A stretch of DNA of 64,000 nt from Schistocerca nitens (taxonomy: Eukaryota > Arthropoda > Insecta > Orthoptera > Acrididae). Position numbers and translations under genes: made by a program. Shown here in pieces: positions 51,659 to 61,071 of this stretch (its first letter is position 1; each line of letters begins with the position of its first letter). The stretch covers positions 379,501,348-379,565,347 of the forward strand of contig NC_064614.1 in NCBI RefSeq assembly GCF_023898315.1. Direction: 5' to 3'. The notes beneath the pieces are model-generated. The model searched no databases and was not told where the DNA came from. It was given only the letters and a program-made list of their open reading frames with translations.

Positions 51659-52720
51659 CTAGAACTGACATGTGATTACATTTTCACGCAATTTGGGTGC
51701 ATACATCCTGAGAAATGAGTACCCAGAACAATCACCTCTGGCCGTAATAACGGCCTTGATACGCCTGGGCATTGAGTCAAACAGAGCTTGAATGGCGTGT
51801 ACAGGTACAGCTGCCCATGCAGCTTCAACACGATACCACAGTTCATCAAGAGTAGTGACTGGCGTGTTGTGACGAGCTAGTTGCTCCGCCACCATTGACC
51901 AGACGTTTTCAGTTGGTGAGAGATCTGGAGAATGTGCTGACCAGGACTGCAGTCGAACATTTTCTGTATCCAGAAAGGCCCGTACAGGACCTGCAACATG
52001 CGGCCGTGCACTATCTTGCTGAAATGTAGGGTTTCGCAGGGATCGAATGAAGGATAGAGCCACGGGTAGTAACACATCTGAAATGTAACGTCCACTGTTC
52101 AAACTAATGACCTCAGCAGTTGAGTCCCATAGTGCTCAGAGCCATTTCCACTGTTCAAAGTGCCGTCAATGCGAACAAGAGGTGACGGAGACGTGTAACC
52201 AATGGCACCCCATACCATCACGCCGGGGGATGCGCCAGTATGGCGATGACGAATACACGCTTCCAATGTGCGTTCACCGCGATGTCACCAAACACGGATG
52301 CGACCATCATAATGCTGTAAACAGAACCTGGATTCATCCGAAAAAATGACGTTTTGCCATTCGTGCACCCAGGTTCGTCGTTGAGTACGCCATCGCAGGC
52401 GCTCCTATCTGTGATGCAGCGTCAAGGGTAACCGCAGCCATGGTCTCCGAGCTGATAGTCCATGCTGCTGCAAACGTCTTTGAACTGTTCGTTCAGATGG
52501 TTGTTGTCCTGCAAACGTCCCCATCTGTTGACTAAGGGATCGAGACATGGCTGCACGATCCGTTAGAGCCATGCGGATAAGATGCCTGTCATCTCGACTG
52601 CTAGTGATACGAGGCCGTTGGGATCCAGCACGGCGTTTCGTATTACCCTCCTGAACCCACCGATTCCATATTCTGCTAACACTCATTGGATCTCGATCAA
52701 CAAGAGCAGCAATGTCGCGA
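51659..52720 (-). pseudogene. Tc1-A transposase, interrupted copy
   Basis: The C-terminal part reads well from the SINE-fragment junction: YISDVLLP, QQDSARPH (second Asp), SPDLSPTENVW (Glu) and DSMPRRIKAVITARG. The usual stop after CSGY is mutated, so the frame runs about 20 codons into the non-coding end. Upstream of the SINE fragment the DNA-binding part reads in another frame (about 52720-52405: RDPMSVSRIWNRW, AGSQRPRITSSR and QQHGLSARRPWLRLP), and the segment holding the first catalytic Asp has shifts. The first about 40 codons lie beyond the LINE, at about 54662-54755. Confidence 0.88.
52104..52146 (+). mobile_element. 43-bp SINE-A 3' fragment with perfect 13-bp TSD
   Basis: Only CTAATGACCTCAGC ... 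GCTCAGAGCCAT of the SINE-A body is present, flanked by TCCACTGTTCAAA at 52091-52103 and 52147-52159. A severe 5' truncation with a clean target duplication. Confidence 0.92.
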
Positions 52721-52721
52721 A

Positions 52722-54660
52722 ATTTGGCACGGACTTCAATGCGAGATGCCTTTAATAGGTTCCACAACGAAACATTGTCTCTAAATTTGGTAGAAAATCC
52801 GAAGAAATTCTGGTCGTATGTAAAGTACACAAGCGGCAAGACGCAGTCAATACCTTCGCTGCGCAGTGCCGATGGTACTGTTACTGACGACTGTGCCGCT
52901 AAAGCGGAGTTATTGAACGCAGTTTTCAGAAATTCCTTCACCAGGGAAGACGAATGGAATATTCCAGAATTTGAAATACGAACAGCTGCTAGCATGAGTT
53001 GCGAAGCAACTCAAATCGTTTGATATGGGCAAGTCTTCAGGTCCAGATTGTATACCGATTAGGTTCCTTTCAGATTACGCTGATACAATAGCTCCCTACT
53101 TAGCACTCATATACAACCGCTCGCTCACCGATAGATCTGTACCTACAGATTGGAAAATTGCGCAGGTCGCACCAGAGTTTAAGAAGGGTAGTAGGAGTAA
53201 TCCATCTAACTACAGACCTATATCATTGACGTCGGTTTGCAGTAGGGTATTGGAGCATATACTGTATTCAAACATTATGAATCACCTCGAAGGGAACGAT
53301 CTATTGATACGTAATCAGCATGGTTTCAGAAAACATCGTTCTTGTGCAACGCAGCTACCTCTTTATTCGCACAAAGTAATGGCCGCTATCGACAGGGGAT
53401 CTCAAGTTGATTCCGTATTTCTAGATTTCCGGAAAGCTTTTGACACCGTTCCTCACAAGCGACTTCTAATCAGGCTGCGGGCCTATGGGGTATCGTCTCA
53501 GTTGTGCGACTGGATTCGTGATTTCCTGTCAGGAAGGTCGCAGTTCGTAGTAATAGACGGCAAATCATCGAGTAAAACTGAAGTGATATCAGGTGTTCCC
53601 CAGGGAAGCGTCCTGGGACCTCTGCTGTTCCTGATCTATATAAATGACCTGGGTGACAATCTGAGCAGTTCTCTTAGGTTGTTCGCAGATGATGCTGTAA
53701 TTTACCGTGTAGTAAGGTCATCCGAAACCCAGTATCAGTTGCAAAGCGATTTAGAAAAGATTGCTGTATGGTGGTCGATTACTCGATAAATAGTACAATT
53801 CTCAAGGCTGTCAATTCAACAAGTACCTGGGTGTAAAAATTACGAACAACTTCAGTGAGAAAGACCACATAGATAATATTGTGGGGAAGGCGAGCCAGAG
53901 GTTGCGTTTCATTGGCAGGACACTTTGAAGATGCCAACAAGTCCACTAAAGAGACAGCTTACACTACACTTGTTCGTCCTCTGTTAGAATATTGCTGCGC
54001 GGTGTGGGATCCTTACCAGGTGGGATTGACGGAGGACATCGAAAGGGTGCAAAAAAGGGCAGCTCGTTTTGTATTATCACGTAATAGGGGAGAGAGTGTG
54101 GCAGATATGATACGCGAGTTGGGATGGAAGTCATTAAAGCAAAGAGGTTTTTCGTCGCAGCGAAATCTATTTACGAAATTTCAGTCACCAACTTTCTCTT
54201 CAAAATGGTTGTCAAATGGTTCTGAGCACTATGGGACTTAACATCTATGGTCATCAGTCCCCTAGAACTTAGAACTACTTAAACCTAACTAACCTAAGGA
54301 CATCACACAACACCCAGCCATCACGAGGCAGAGAAAATCCCTGACCCCGCCGGGAATCGAACCCGGGAACCCGGGCGTGGGAAGCGAGAGCGCTACCGCA
54401 CGACCACGAGATGCGGGCAACTTTCTCTTCCGAATGCGAAAATGTTTTGTTGAGCCCAACCTACAAAGGTAGGAATGATCATCGAAATAAAATAAGAGAA
54501 ATCAGAGCTCGAACAGGAGGGTTTAGGTGTTCGTTTTTCCTGCGCACTGTTCGGGAGTGGAATGGTAGGGAGATAGTACATTGTGGTTCGATGAACCCTC
54601 TGCCAAGCACTTAAATGTGAATTGCAGAGTAATCATGTAGATGTAGATGTAGATGTAGAT
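52722..54660 (+). pseudogene. GATGTA-tailed LINE, copy 2 (RT fragment to tail)
   Basis: 5'-truncated. Frames read NPKKFWSYVKYTSGK, MGKSSGPDCIPIRFLSDYAD, NYRPISLTSVCSRVLEH, QHGFRKHRSC, FLDFRKAFDTVPHKRLL, SGVPQGSVLGPLLFLIYIND and LFADDAVIYR (active site intact). A deletion of about 100 bp near 53780-53810 removes the segment before the YLGVKI block. LVRPLLEYCCAVWDPYQ and the C-terminal part follow, split by a chimeric SINE. It ends in four GATGTA repeats (54637-54660). Single-base breaks at about 53023 and near 53790-53880 make it inactive. It is inserted in Tc1-A copy 2. Confidence 0.9.
54202..54417 (-). mobile_element. Chimeric SINE: SINE-D-type head on SINE-A body, 13-bp TSD
   Basis: Flanked by CAACTTTCTCTTC at 54189-54201 and 54418-54430. 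The minus strand opens with CTCGTGGTCGTGCGGTAGCG and a CCGGGTTCGATTCCCGG B-box region, then AGGGATTTTCTCTGCCTCG as in SINE-D. It then switches to TGTGATGTCCTTAGGTTAG and the rest of the SINE-A body to its 3' end. One target duplication flanks the whole, so it moved as a unit. Confidence 0.93.
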
Positions 54661-54979
54661 ACGATAAACCGCAATCGCGATAGGTTACAATTCGACCTTT
54701 ATCAAAGTCGGTAACGTGATGGTACGCATTTCTCCTCCTTACACGAGGCATCACAACAACGCTTCGCCATGCAACGCCGGTCAACTGCTGTTTGTGTATG
54801 AGAAATCGGTTGGAAACTTTCCTCATGTCAGCACGTTGTGGGTGTCGCTACCGGCGCCAACCTTTTGTGAATGCTCTGAAAAGCTAATCATTTGCATATC
54901 ACAGTATCTTCTTCCTGTTGGTTTAACATCGCGTCTGTAGCACATCTTCGTGGTGTAGCACTTTTTGGCCAGTAGTGTA

Positions 54980-55424
54980 AAAGTGCGCACTCACTGTTAC
55001 CAGTACTTTTAAAGCACTACGGTCATGAATACAGTCCACCAGATTATGGTTACGCGAGTGCATAAACCAGGAAAATACTCTTTCCTTTAGTCATTTCTGC
55101 CCACGTTCGAGGAGTCAGTCTTCCTAAATGATTGTATTTCTTAGCGGAGGTTTTCTTCTTTCTTCCAATACTCAAGTTTCACTGGTGTTCCACCTGTGGG
55201 CTCGCGAAATCTGATGGCTTTGTTGTTGACAGCAATTACAGTAAATGCGCGCCACTACCTGGCTGGGGTGTTATCGGTCGGACCGGAGGTCCATCCGCAT
55301 GGGCAAGCACTCACCCTTGCAGTTGAAAAGTACAATTTGCGACGGAAAAATTCGGTGAATGTGGTCTCAGAGAACAAAGGAAACTTGAGTCACAAACAAA
55401 AATACGTTTACTGGCGTTCCAGGT
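54980..55424. other. Stretch without recognised gene
   Basis: A short frame from an ATG at 55214 starts MALLLTAITVNA, which looks signal-peptide-like, and runs to 55426. No domain or splice context supports a gene. Confidence 0.3.
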
Positions 55425-55930
55425 AATCACCATTAGCTCCAACACATCGGTTGTAAAACTGTTGGAAACTGTCACCAAATACTTCTTGTGGAATGGCTCG
55501 AAGTACCTTGGTCACGCGCTGCTGTGTATCTGCATAGTTACAGGAGATGAGACCTGACGCTACCAGTACTATCCGAAGACCAAGCGACAGTCAAAGGCTT
55601 GGTGTTCATCTTCTTCCGCACCTCCCTCGAGTAGAAATTCATGATGGACCAAGCCCTTGCTGCTGAAAAAGGAGATCTTGAATTTTGTCAGCCGACTTTT
55701 TTTAGGGGACGGAGAAGACAATGAACACTGTGCCACTGACTGTCGCTTGATCTCCAGTTCGTGTTGGTAGTGCCATATATCATCTCTTGTACCGATGTGG
55801 ATATCCTACAATGCGTGAACACGGGCTTCGAGCGGTTCCACAAGAAGTGCTTGCTGACTGTTTCCGACAGCTTAACAATAGACGTCAGAAGTATGTTGTA
55901 GCTAATGATGATTACTTTTAACACCAGTAA
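55425..55930. pseudogene. Mariner-like transposase remnant with inverted C-terminal copy
   Basis: On the minus strand, about 55745-55600 reads SQCHSCHWHSVHCL-type frames and, in another, SPSPKKSRLTKFKISFFSS followed by KGLVHHEFLLEGG, the region after the second DNA-binding domain of mariner-like transposases. About 55520-55430 reads RAIPQEVFGDSFQQFYNRC, the C-terminus. On the plus strand, 55825-55925 reads RAVPQEVLADCFRQLNNRR, a second C-terminus in opposite orientation. So two tail pieces flank a partial catalytic region; the element is rearranged and dead. Confidence 0.55.
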
Positions 55931-57275
55931 AGTTCCTTTTTAGTAAATTTTGTTTCCTTTATTTTCTGAGACCATTCACAGAGCTCTTCAGATGCACCTT
56001 GTATCCTGTGTTGAACGTAGCTTGCGGTTTCCAGAATTCCTAGCCATTTACGAAGCCCTTAGTTTTCATTTTACATTATTCTAACAACGTTACTTGTTAA
56101 ATTTGAGAATTCATAGGTAGCACGTGTACTACTATTTGAATTGTTAAATTTTTGGGGTGGGAGGGGAGGGTCATGACCCCCACCCCGTCTTTGATCCATA
56201 CCCCCTTCGAAGTGAAAGACTAATATAAAACTATCATTTGGAAAGGCAGAGGCCTGATTCAGATTCATTACGGGACGTCCACTAATTACGTGAAGGTTCT
56301 CTTTTTAATTTGGACCCAGTCCTCTTTTTTGTAAGATTTGGTAAGATGTGATGGGGCCCCTGTCCCTCTCACGTGAGATTTGCCCTAGAGCTTTTAAATA
56401 CGTAATTAAATTTACTTGGTATGTTTATTTTTGCCTTCATATCACTAAACATATCTAAAGTATATCTTCTATACACGACATTTTTTCTGTGAGGTTAGAG
56501 GTGAAAATGATGACTACATTTAAGGTGCAGTATAACGAGTTTAAGTAAATTAATTGTCTTAAAAGCTGCCAAATGGTTTTCTACATACCGTGGTTTCTGC
56601 AAATAATTTTCGTAAATAAGCAAATACAAAAGAGGATACGACACCACTTTGCCTAATTCTTCTCTGACTCCTTGGGCATTCATGCGCTTCCTACCGTGTA
56701 ACGACTGGACGCATAATATTCATGTGTATTGTTAGTACAGGAAGACAATCATCAGACATATCTACATCCTCCTCGTGCAGCCACTCCAGTGTATCGTTTA
56801 CAGTCCAGCCAGACGGGTGACCACACGTGTTAGTCGGACCCTGACGACAGGTGTTCGCTTGGTTGCGTGCAGCGCCGATCTGTGTTTCTGCAGCTTCACA
56901 GACGATGCAAAGTCTGCAGCATCTGTTATGGATAGACTGTTCATTCATCAAAAGAGACGGGCAGCAGTAATGGCACGACATTTGGGAATAGCCTGCAAAT
57001 TTGAATGCACCTTGAGAGACTGCCGAAGCAGGAATAGTGCGAACGACATCGTGTTCCCCAGGCTCTGGCACATTTGGTTCTCCAGTCACTTAGAGGATCA
57101 GATGAGGTAGAGGTATGAAACGTCTGCGAACAAAAGTATGCAGCGCACTCCTCGATGGCCAGCAGCAGTCGCGATTTTCACACTTGACCATGTGCAAATA
57201 CAATTTAAAATTTGAGTATGAATTCGAGATTTATAGAGGCGCTTATAATAAGTATTTTATCATGAAGTACGTATA
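55931..57275. other. Stretch without recognised gene
   Basis: AT-rich on the left, GC-richer at 56690-57110. A 132-codon minus-strand frame (57089-56691) and a plus-strand frame across the same bases are both without a recognisable domain. Confidence 0.3.
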
Positions 57276-57319
57276 TTCGAAGAGCCTAATATCGTGTAGG
57301 GCCCCCTCAAGCACACAGA

Positions 57320-58900
57320 AGAGCGTTGCGTTCCAAAGGATTGGAAAAGGGCACAGGTCATCCCCGTTTTCAAGAAGGGACGTCGAACAGATGTGCAGAA
57401 CTATAGACCTATATCTCTAACGTCGATCAGTTGTAGAATTTTGGAACACGTATTATGTTCGAGTATAATGACTTTTCTGGAGACTAGAAATCTACTCTGT
57501 AGGAATCAGCATGGGTTTCGAAAAAGACGGTCGTGTGAAACCCAGCTCGCGCTATTCGTCCACGAGACTCAGAGGGCCATAGACACGGGTTCACAGGTAG
57601 ATGCCGTGTTCCTTGACTTCCGCAAGGCGTTCGATACAGTTCCCCACAGTCGTTTAATGAACAAAGTAAGAGCATATGGACTATCAGACCAATTGTGTGA
57701 TTGGATTGAAGAGTTCCTAGATAACAGAACGCAGCATGTCATTATCAGTGGAGAGAAGTCTTCCGAAGTAAGAGTGATTTCAGGTGTGCCGCAGGGGAGT
57801 GTCATAGGACCGTTGCTATTCACAATATACATAAATGACCTTGTGGATGACATCGGAAGTTCACTGAGGCTTTTTGCAGATGATGCTGTGGTGTATCGAG
57901 AGGTTGTAACAATGGAAAATTGTACTGAAATGCAGGAGGATCTGCAGCGAATTGACGCATGGTGCAGGGAATGGCAAAGGAATCTCAATGTAGATAAGTG
58001 TAATGTGCTGCGAATACATAGAAAGATAGATCCCTTATCATTTAGCTACAAAATAGCAGGTCAGCAACTGGAAGCAGTTAATTGGTTCAAATGGCTCTGA
58101 GCACTATGGGACTCAACTGCTGAGGTTATTAGTCCCCTAGAACTTAGAACTAGTTAAACCTAACTAACCTAAGGACATCACAAACATCCATGCCCGAGGC
58201 AGGATTCGAACCTGCGACCGTAGCGGTCTTGCGGTTCCAGACTGCAGCGCCTTTAACCGCACGGCCACTTCGGCCGGCCCAAGCAGTTAATTCCATAAAT
58301 TATCTGGGAGTACGCATTAGGAGTGATTTAAAATGGAATGATCATATAAAGTTGGTCGTTGGTAAAGCAGATGCCAGACTGAGATTCATTGGAAGAATCC
58401 TAAGGAAATGCAATCCGAAAACAAAGGAAGTAGGTTACAATACGCTTGTTCGCCCACTGCTTGAATACTGCTCACCAGTGTGGGATCCGTACCAGATATG
58501 GTTGATAGAAGAGATCCAACGGAGAGCAGCGCGCTTCGTTACAGGATCATTTAGTAATCACGAAAGCGTTACGAAGATGATAGATAAACTCCAGTGGAAG
58601 ACTCTGCAGGAGAGACGCTCAGTAGCTCGGTACGGGCTTTTGTTCAAGTTTCGAGAACATTCCTTCACCGAAGAGTCAAGCAGTATATTGCTCCTTCCTA
58701 CGTATATCTCGCGAAGAGACCATGAGGATAAAATCAGAGAGATTAGAGCCCACACAGAAGCATACCGACAATCCTTCTTTCCACGAACAATACGAGACTG
58801 GAACAGAAGGGAGAACCGATAGAGGTACTCAAGGTACCCTCCGCCACACACCGTCAGGTGGCTTGCAGAGTATGGATGTAGATGTAGATGTAGATGTAGA
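57320..58900 (+). mobile_element. GATGTA-tailed LINE, copy 3, best preserved coding end
   Basis: A 5'-truncated RT frame runs from ERCVPKDWKRAQVIPVFKK (57320) through NYRPISLTSISCRILEH, QHGFRKRRSCETQL, FLDFRKAFDTVPHSRL, SGVPQGSVIGPLLFTIYIND and LFADDAVVYR to IAGQQLEAVN at 58082. It is interrupted by a SINE-A with a 12-bp target duplication and resumes as SINYLGVRIRSDLKWND, LVRPLLEYCSPVWDPYQ and FFPRTIRDWNRRENR to a stop at 58822. Without the SINE, this part of the ORF is continuous. It ends with GATGTA repeats (58875-58900). Truncated at the 5' side and so not autonomous, but recently inserted. Confidence 0.92.
58084..58280 (-). mobile_element. SINE-A copy with perfect 12-bp TSD
   Basis: Flanked by AAGCAGTTAATT at 58072-58083 and 58281-58292. 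Inserted in the RT frame of the LINE. Its antisense strand is open in the frame that continues into the LINE, creating an artificial SINE-LINE fusion frame from 58190 to 58822. Confidence 0.95.
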
Positions 58901-59769
58901 ACTGCCGCAAATCGGCGTGGCATGGACGCGACTAATATCTGAAGTAGATGCTTACGTACGTGTCACCTGTCAGAGTCGTATTTAGACGTATCAGCGGTCC
59001 CATATCGCTCCAACTGCACACGCCGCACGCCATTACAGAGCCTCCGCCAGCTTGAACAGTTCCCTGCCGACATGCATGGTCCATAGATTCATGAAATTGT
59101 CTCCGGACCCGAACACCTCCATCCTCTCGATACAATTTGAAACGAGACGCGTCCGACCAGGTAACTTGTTTCCAGTCATCAACAGTCCAATGTCGATGTT
59201 GACGAGCCCAGGCGAGGCGTAAAGCTTTGTGTCATGCAGTCATCAAGGATACACGAGTGGGCCTTCGGCTCCAGAAGCCGATATCGATAAAGTTTCGTTC
59301 AATGGTTCGCACGCTGACACTTGTTGATGGCCCAGCACTGAAATCTGTAGCAATTTGCGAAAGACTTGCGCTTCTGTCACATTGAACGATTCTCTTCAGT
59401 CGTCGTTGGTCCCGTTCTTGCAGGATCTTTCTCCGGCCGCAGCGATATCAGAGATTTGATGTTTTGCCATATTCCTGATATTCACGGTACACTTGTTAAA
59501 TGGTCGTATGAGAAAATCCCCACTTCATTACTGCCTCGGAGCTGCTGTGTCCAATCGCTCGTGCGCCGGCTATAACAACACATTGAAACTCACTTAAACC
59601 TTGATAACCTGCCATTGTAGCAGCAATAACCGATCTAACAACTTTGCCAGACACTTGTTGTTTTATGTAGGGGTTACCGACCGCGGCGCCGTATTCCACC
59701 CGTTTACATACGGTAGCTCTGTGTTTGAATACGCGTGCCTACACCAGTTTCTTTGGCGCTTCAGTGTAT

Positions 59770-60604
59770 ATGAGTAGCCCATATGCAAAAGCTGCTAAAT
59801 GCATTTTTTGTCGATTTAGAATTCGGCACACTGCCGTATTGATTTCTTCAGCGCCTACACGATGAAATAGGTTTCAGGCTGTAAAACACGCCACAAAATG
59901 TTGAAAATGGCTAACTGCACATTCTCTTCGAGTGCAAGGCCCGCTAAATGTCCAACGCTTGCAAAACCCGCCAGGTTCAATAGGCATGGCGGTGGCAGTG
60001 CCATGTCCGCATCCAAAACACGCCAGATGACATCAGACTTACCAGTCTACACATACAAAGCTGTGTTTTAGTTTTTTATAACTAGAAAGGATATTTTCTT
60101 ATTCAGAGTGAGGTTGGCTGCGCGGTAGCAAACGCATACGCAACCATGAAGATCTCACTGTCGGTGCATTGCCGAAATATACGCCGGTAAGCACAGTTCA
60201 GCTGATCAACAGGGTGTCTGTTGACACATTTGCGCGAGCGTTTTGATGAAAATGAGGGATTCTGTGAACGGTTTAAATGCAGTAGATGGTTCAAAGTGGG
60301 CGTCATTGAAATAGTAGGAACTCTGAAAGAATTTGAACCCATCGTAGTAGTCGGAAATGACCAGAAAGAGACCGAGGGCGACGGTCACTCTCGGGAAAGG
60401 AAGAGGCGTCCTTGTCAGTGGAAGATAAACGTTTCTAAAGCAGAAAGGTAATAATATGAAAAGTATTATTAAAGCAATGTTATGATATGAAAACTGTGTT
60501 GACACTAATTGCTGTGACATAGCCTCAACAAATTCGTGGTACGGTCTGTGCTCTCTTAGTGGCGTAGTCTGACCAATTTAATGGACAATTCCTGGTAGGC
60601 TGTG
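59770..60604. other. Stretch without recognised gene
   Basis: Chance frames only (for example 60206-60520 minus, 60221-60451 plus). No domain or repeat copy recognised. Confidence 0.35.
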
Positions 60605-60785
60605 TTGGGTTGTTTGGGGAAGGATACCAGACAGCGAGGTCGTCGGCCTCATCGGATTAGGCCCTTTGCCTGGAGCGATTTAGGGAAATCACGGATACCT
60701 AAATCAGGATAGCCAGACTCGGGATTGAACCGTCGTCCTCCAAAATGCCAGTCCAGTGTACTAGCCACTGCGCCACCTCGCTCGT
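60605..60785 (-). mobile_element. SINE-I copy
   Basis: The minus strand starts CGAGGTGGCGCAGTGGCTAG with CACTGGACTGGCATTTTGG and a GGTTCAATCCCG B box. A body containing TAGGTATCCGTGATTTCCC and CTAAATCGCTCCAGGC follows. Same family as 27575-27805 and better preserved. Confidence 0.88.
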
Positions 60786-61071
60786 TTTATAACTGGTAGG
60801 TATATGACGAAACAGTAAGAGTAGTGCGTAGCAAAACCAAAGAAAATTTGTGGTAAATGCAGTAGATCTCGTAGGGAGCACCAAGGAGTGCGCGCAATCG
60901 TACGTAGTTGTGCTGTGTACTACACTTAAAATGTTGCCAGACAGCTCCCAGTTTCAGTTTCGAAGGAATTTTCCACTGTGGAGGATTTGAAGCAACCACT
61001 AGGGGAGAGGAGGTGTTGGCAGTAAAGACTGAAATTTTCTAACAAGAATGTGGTTTAATCACGCCTTTTTA

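Larger units (their letters stand above)
51581..54977 (-). mobile_element. Tc1-A element, copy 2, split by a LINE and a SINE fragment
   Basis: The left end CACTACTGGCCATTAAAATT is at 51581 after TA, and the matching right end GGCCAGTAGTG ends at 54977 before TA. Element sequence breaks at about 52721 (ATGTCGCGAAA) and resumes at about 54662 (CGATAAACCGC), exactly continuous in the intact copy at 61072-62472. The insert is a LINE. A 43-bp SINE-A fragment is inserted at 52104. Without the inserts the element would be about 1.4 kb. Confidence 0.93.
57280..59763 (-). pseudogene. Tc1-like element (family Tc1-E), internally deleted and split by a LINE
   Basis: The right end CTTTGGCGCTTCAGTGTA (to about 59763) is a terminal repeat followed by TA. 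Reading down the minus strand, about 59620-59440 gives a helix-turn-helix frame (MAGYQGLSEFQ, GARAIGHSSSE, MKWGFSHTTI). About 59185-58980 gives DDWKQVTWSDASRF (first Asp present), GGVRVRRQFHESMDHACRQG and GGSVMACGVCSWSDMGPLIR. The second Asp and the Glu regions are deleted at about 58945. A C-terminal scrap continues to 58901 and, after the LINE insert 57320-58900, at 57319-57283 (CCTAATATCGTGTAGGGCC). The left terminal repeat is eroded. Confidence 0.75.

Noticed and set aside
52712-53023. ORF starting MSRNLARTS as a LINE start
   Set aside because: The first codons are Tc1-A sequence read across the LINE junction at about 52721.
55214-55426. Possible first exon of a secreted or receptor protein (MALLLTAITVNA start)
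   Set aside because: Only a hydrophobic start and a short tail. No convincing splice site, no domain, and it runs into a mariner remnant.
56495-56683. Weak resemblance of a short minus-strand frame (LGKVVSYPLLYLLIYENY) to a MADF-type DNA-binding domain
   Set aside because: Too short, lacks the later helices, and no continuing frame was found.
57089-57110. Gene at 56691-57110
   Set aside because: Long frames on opposite strands overlap almost completely and neither shows a domain or codon pattern that would favour it.
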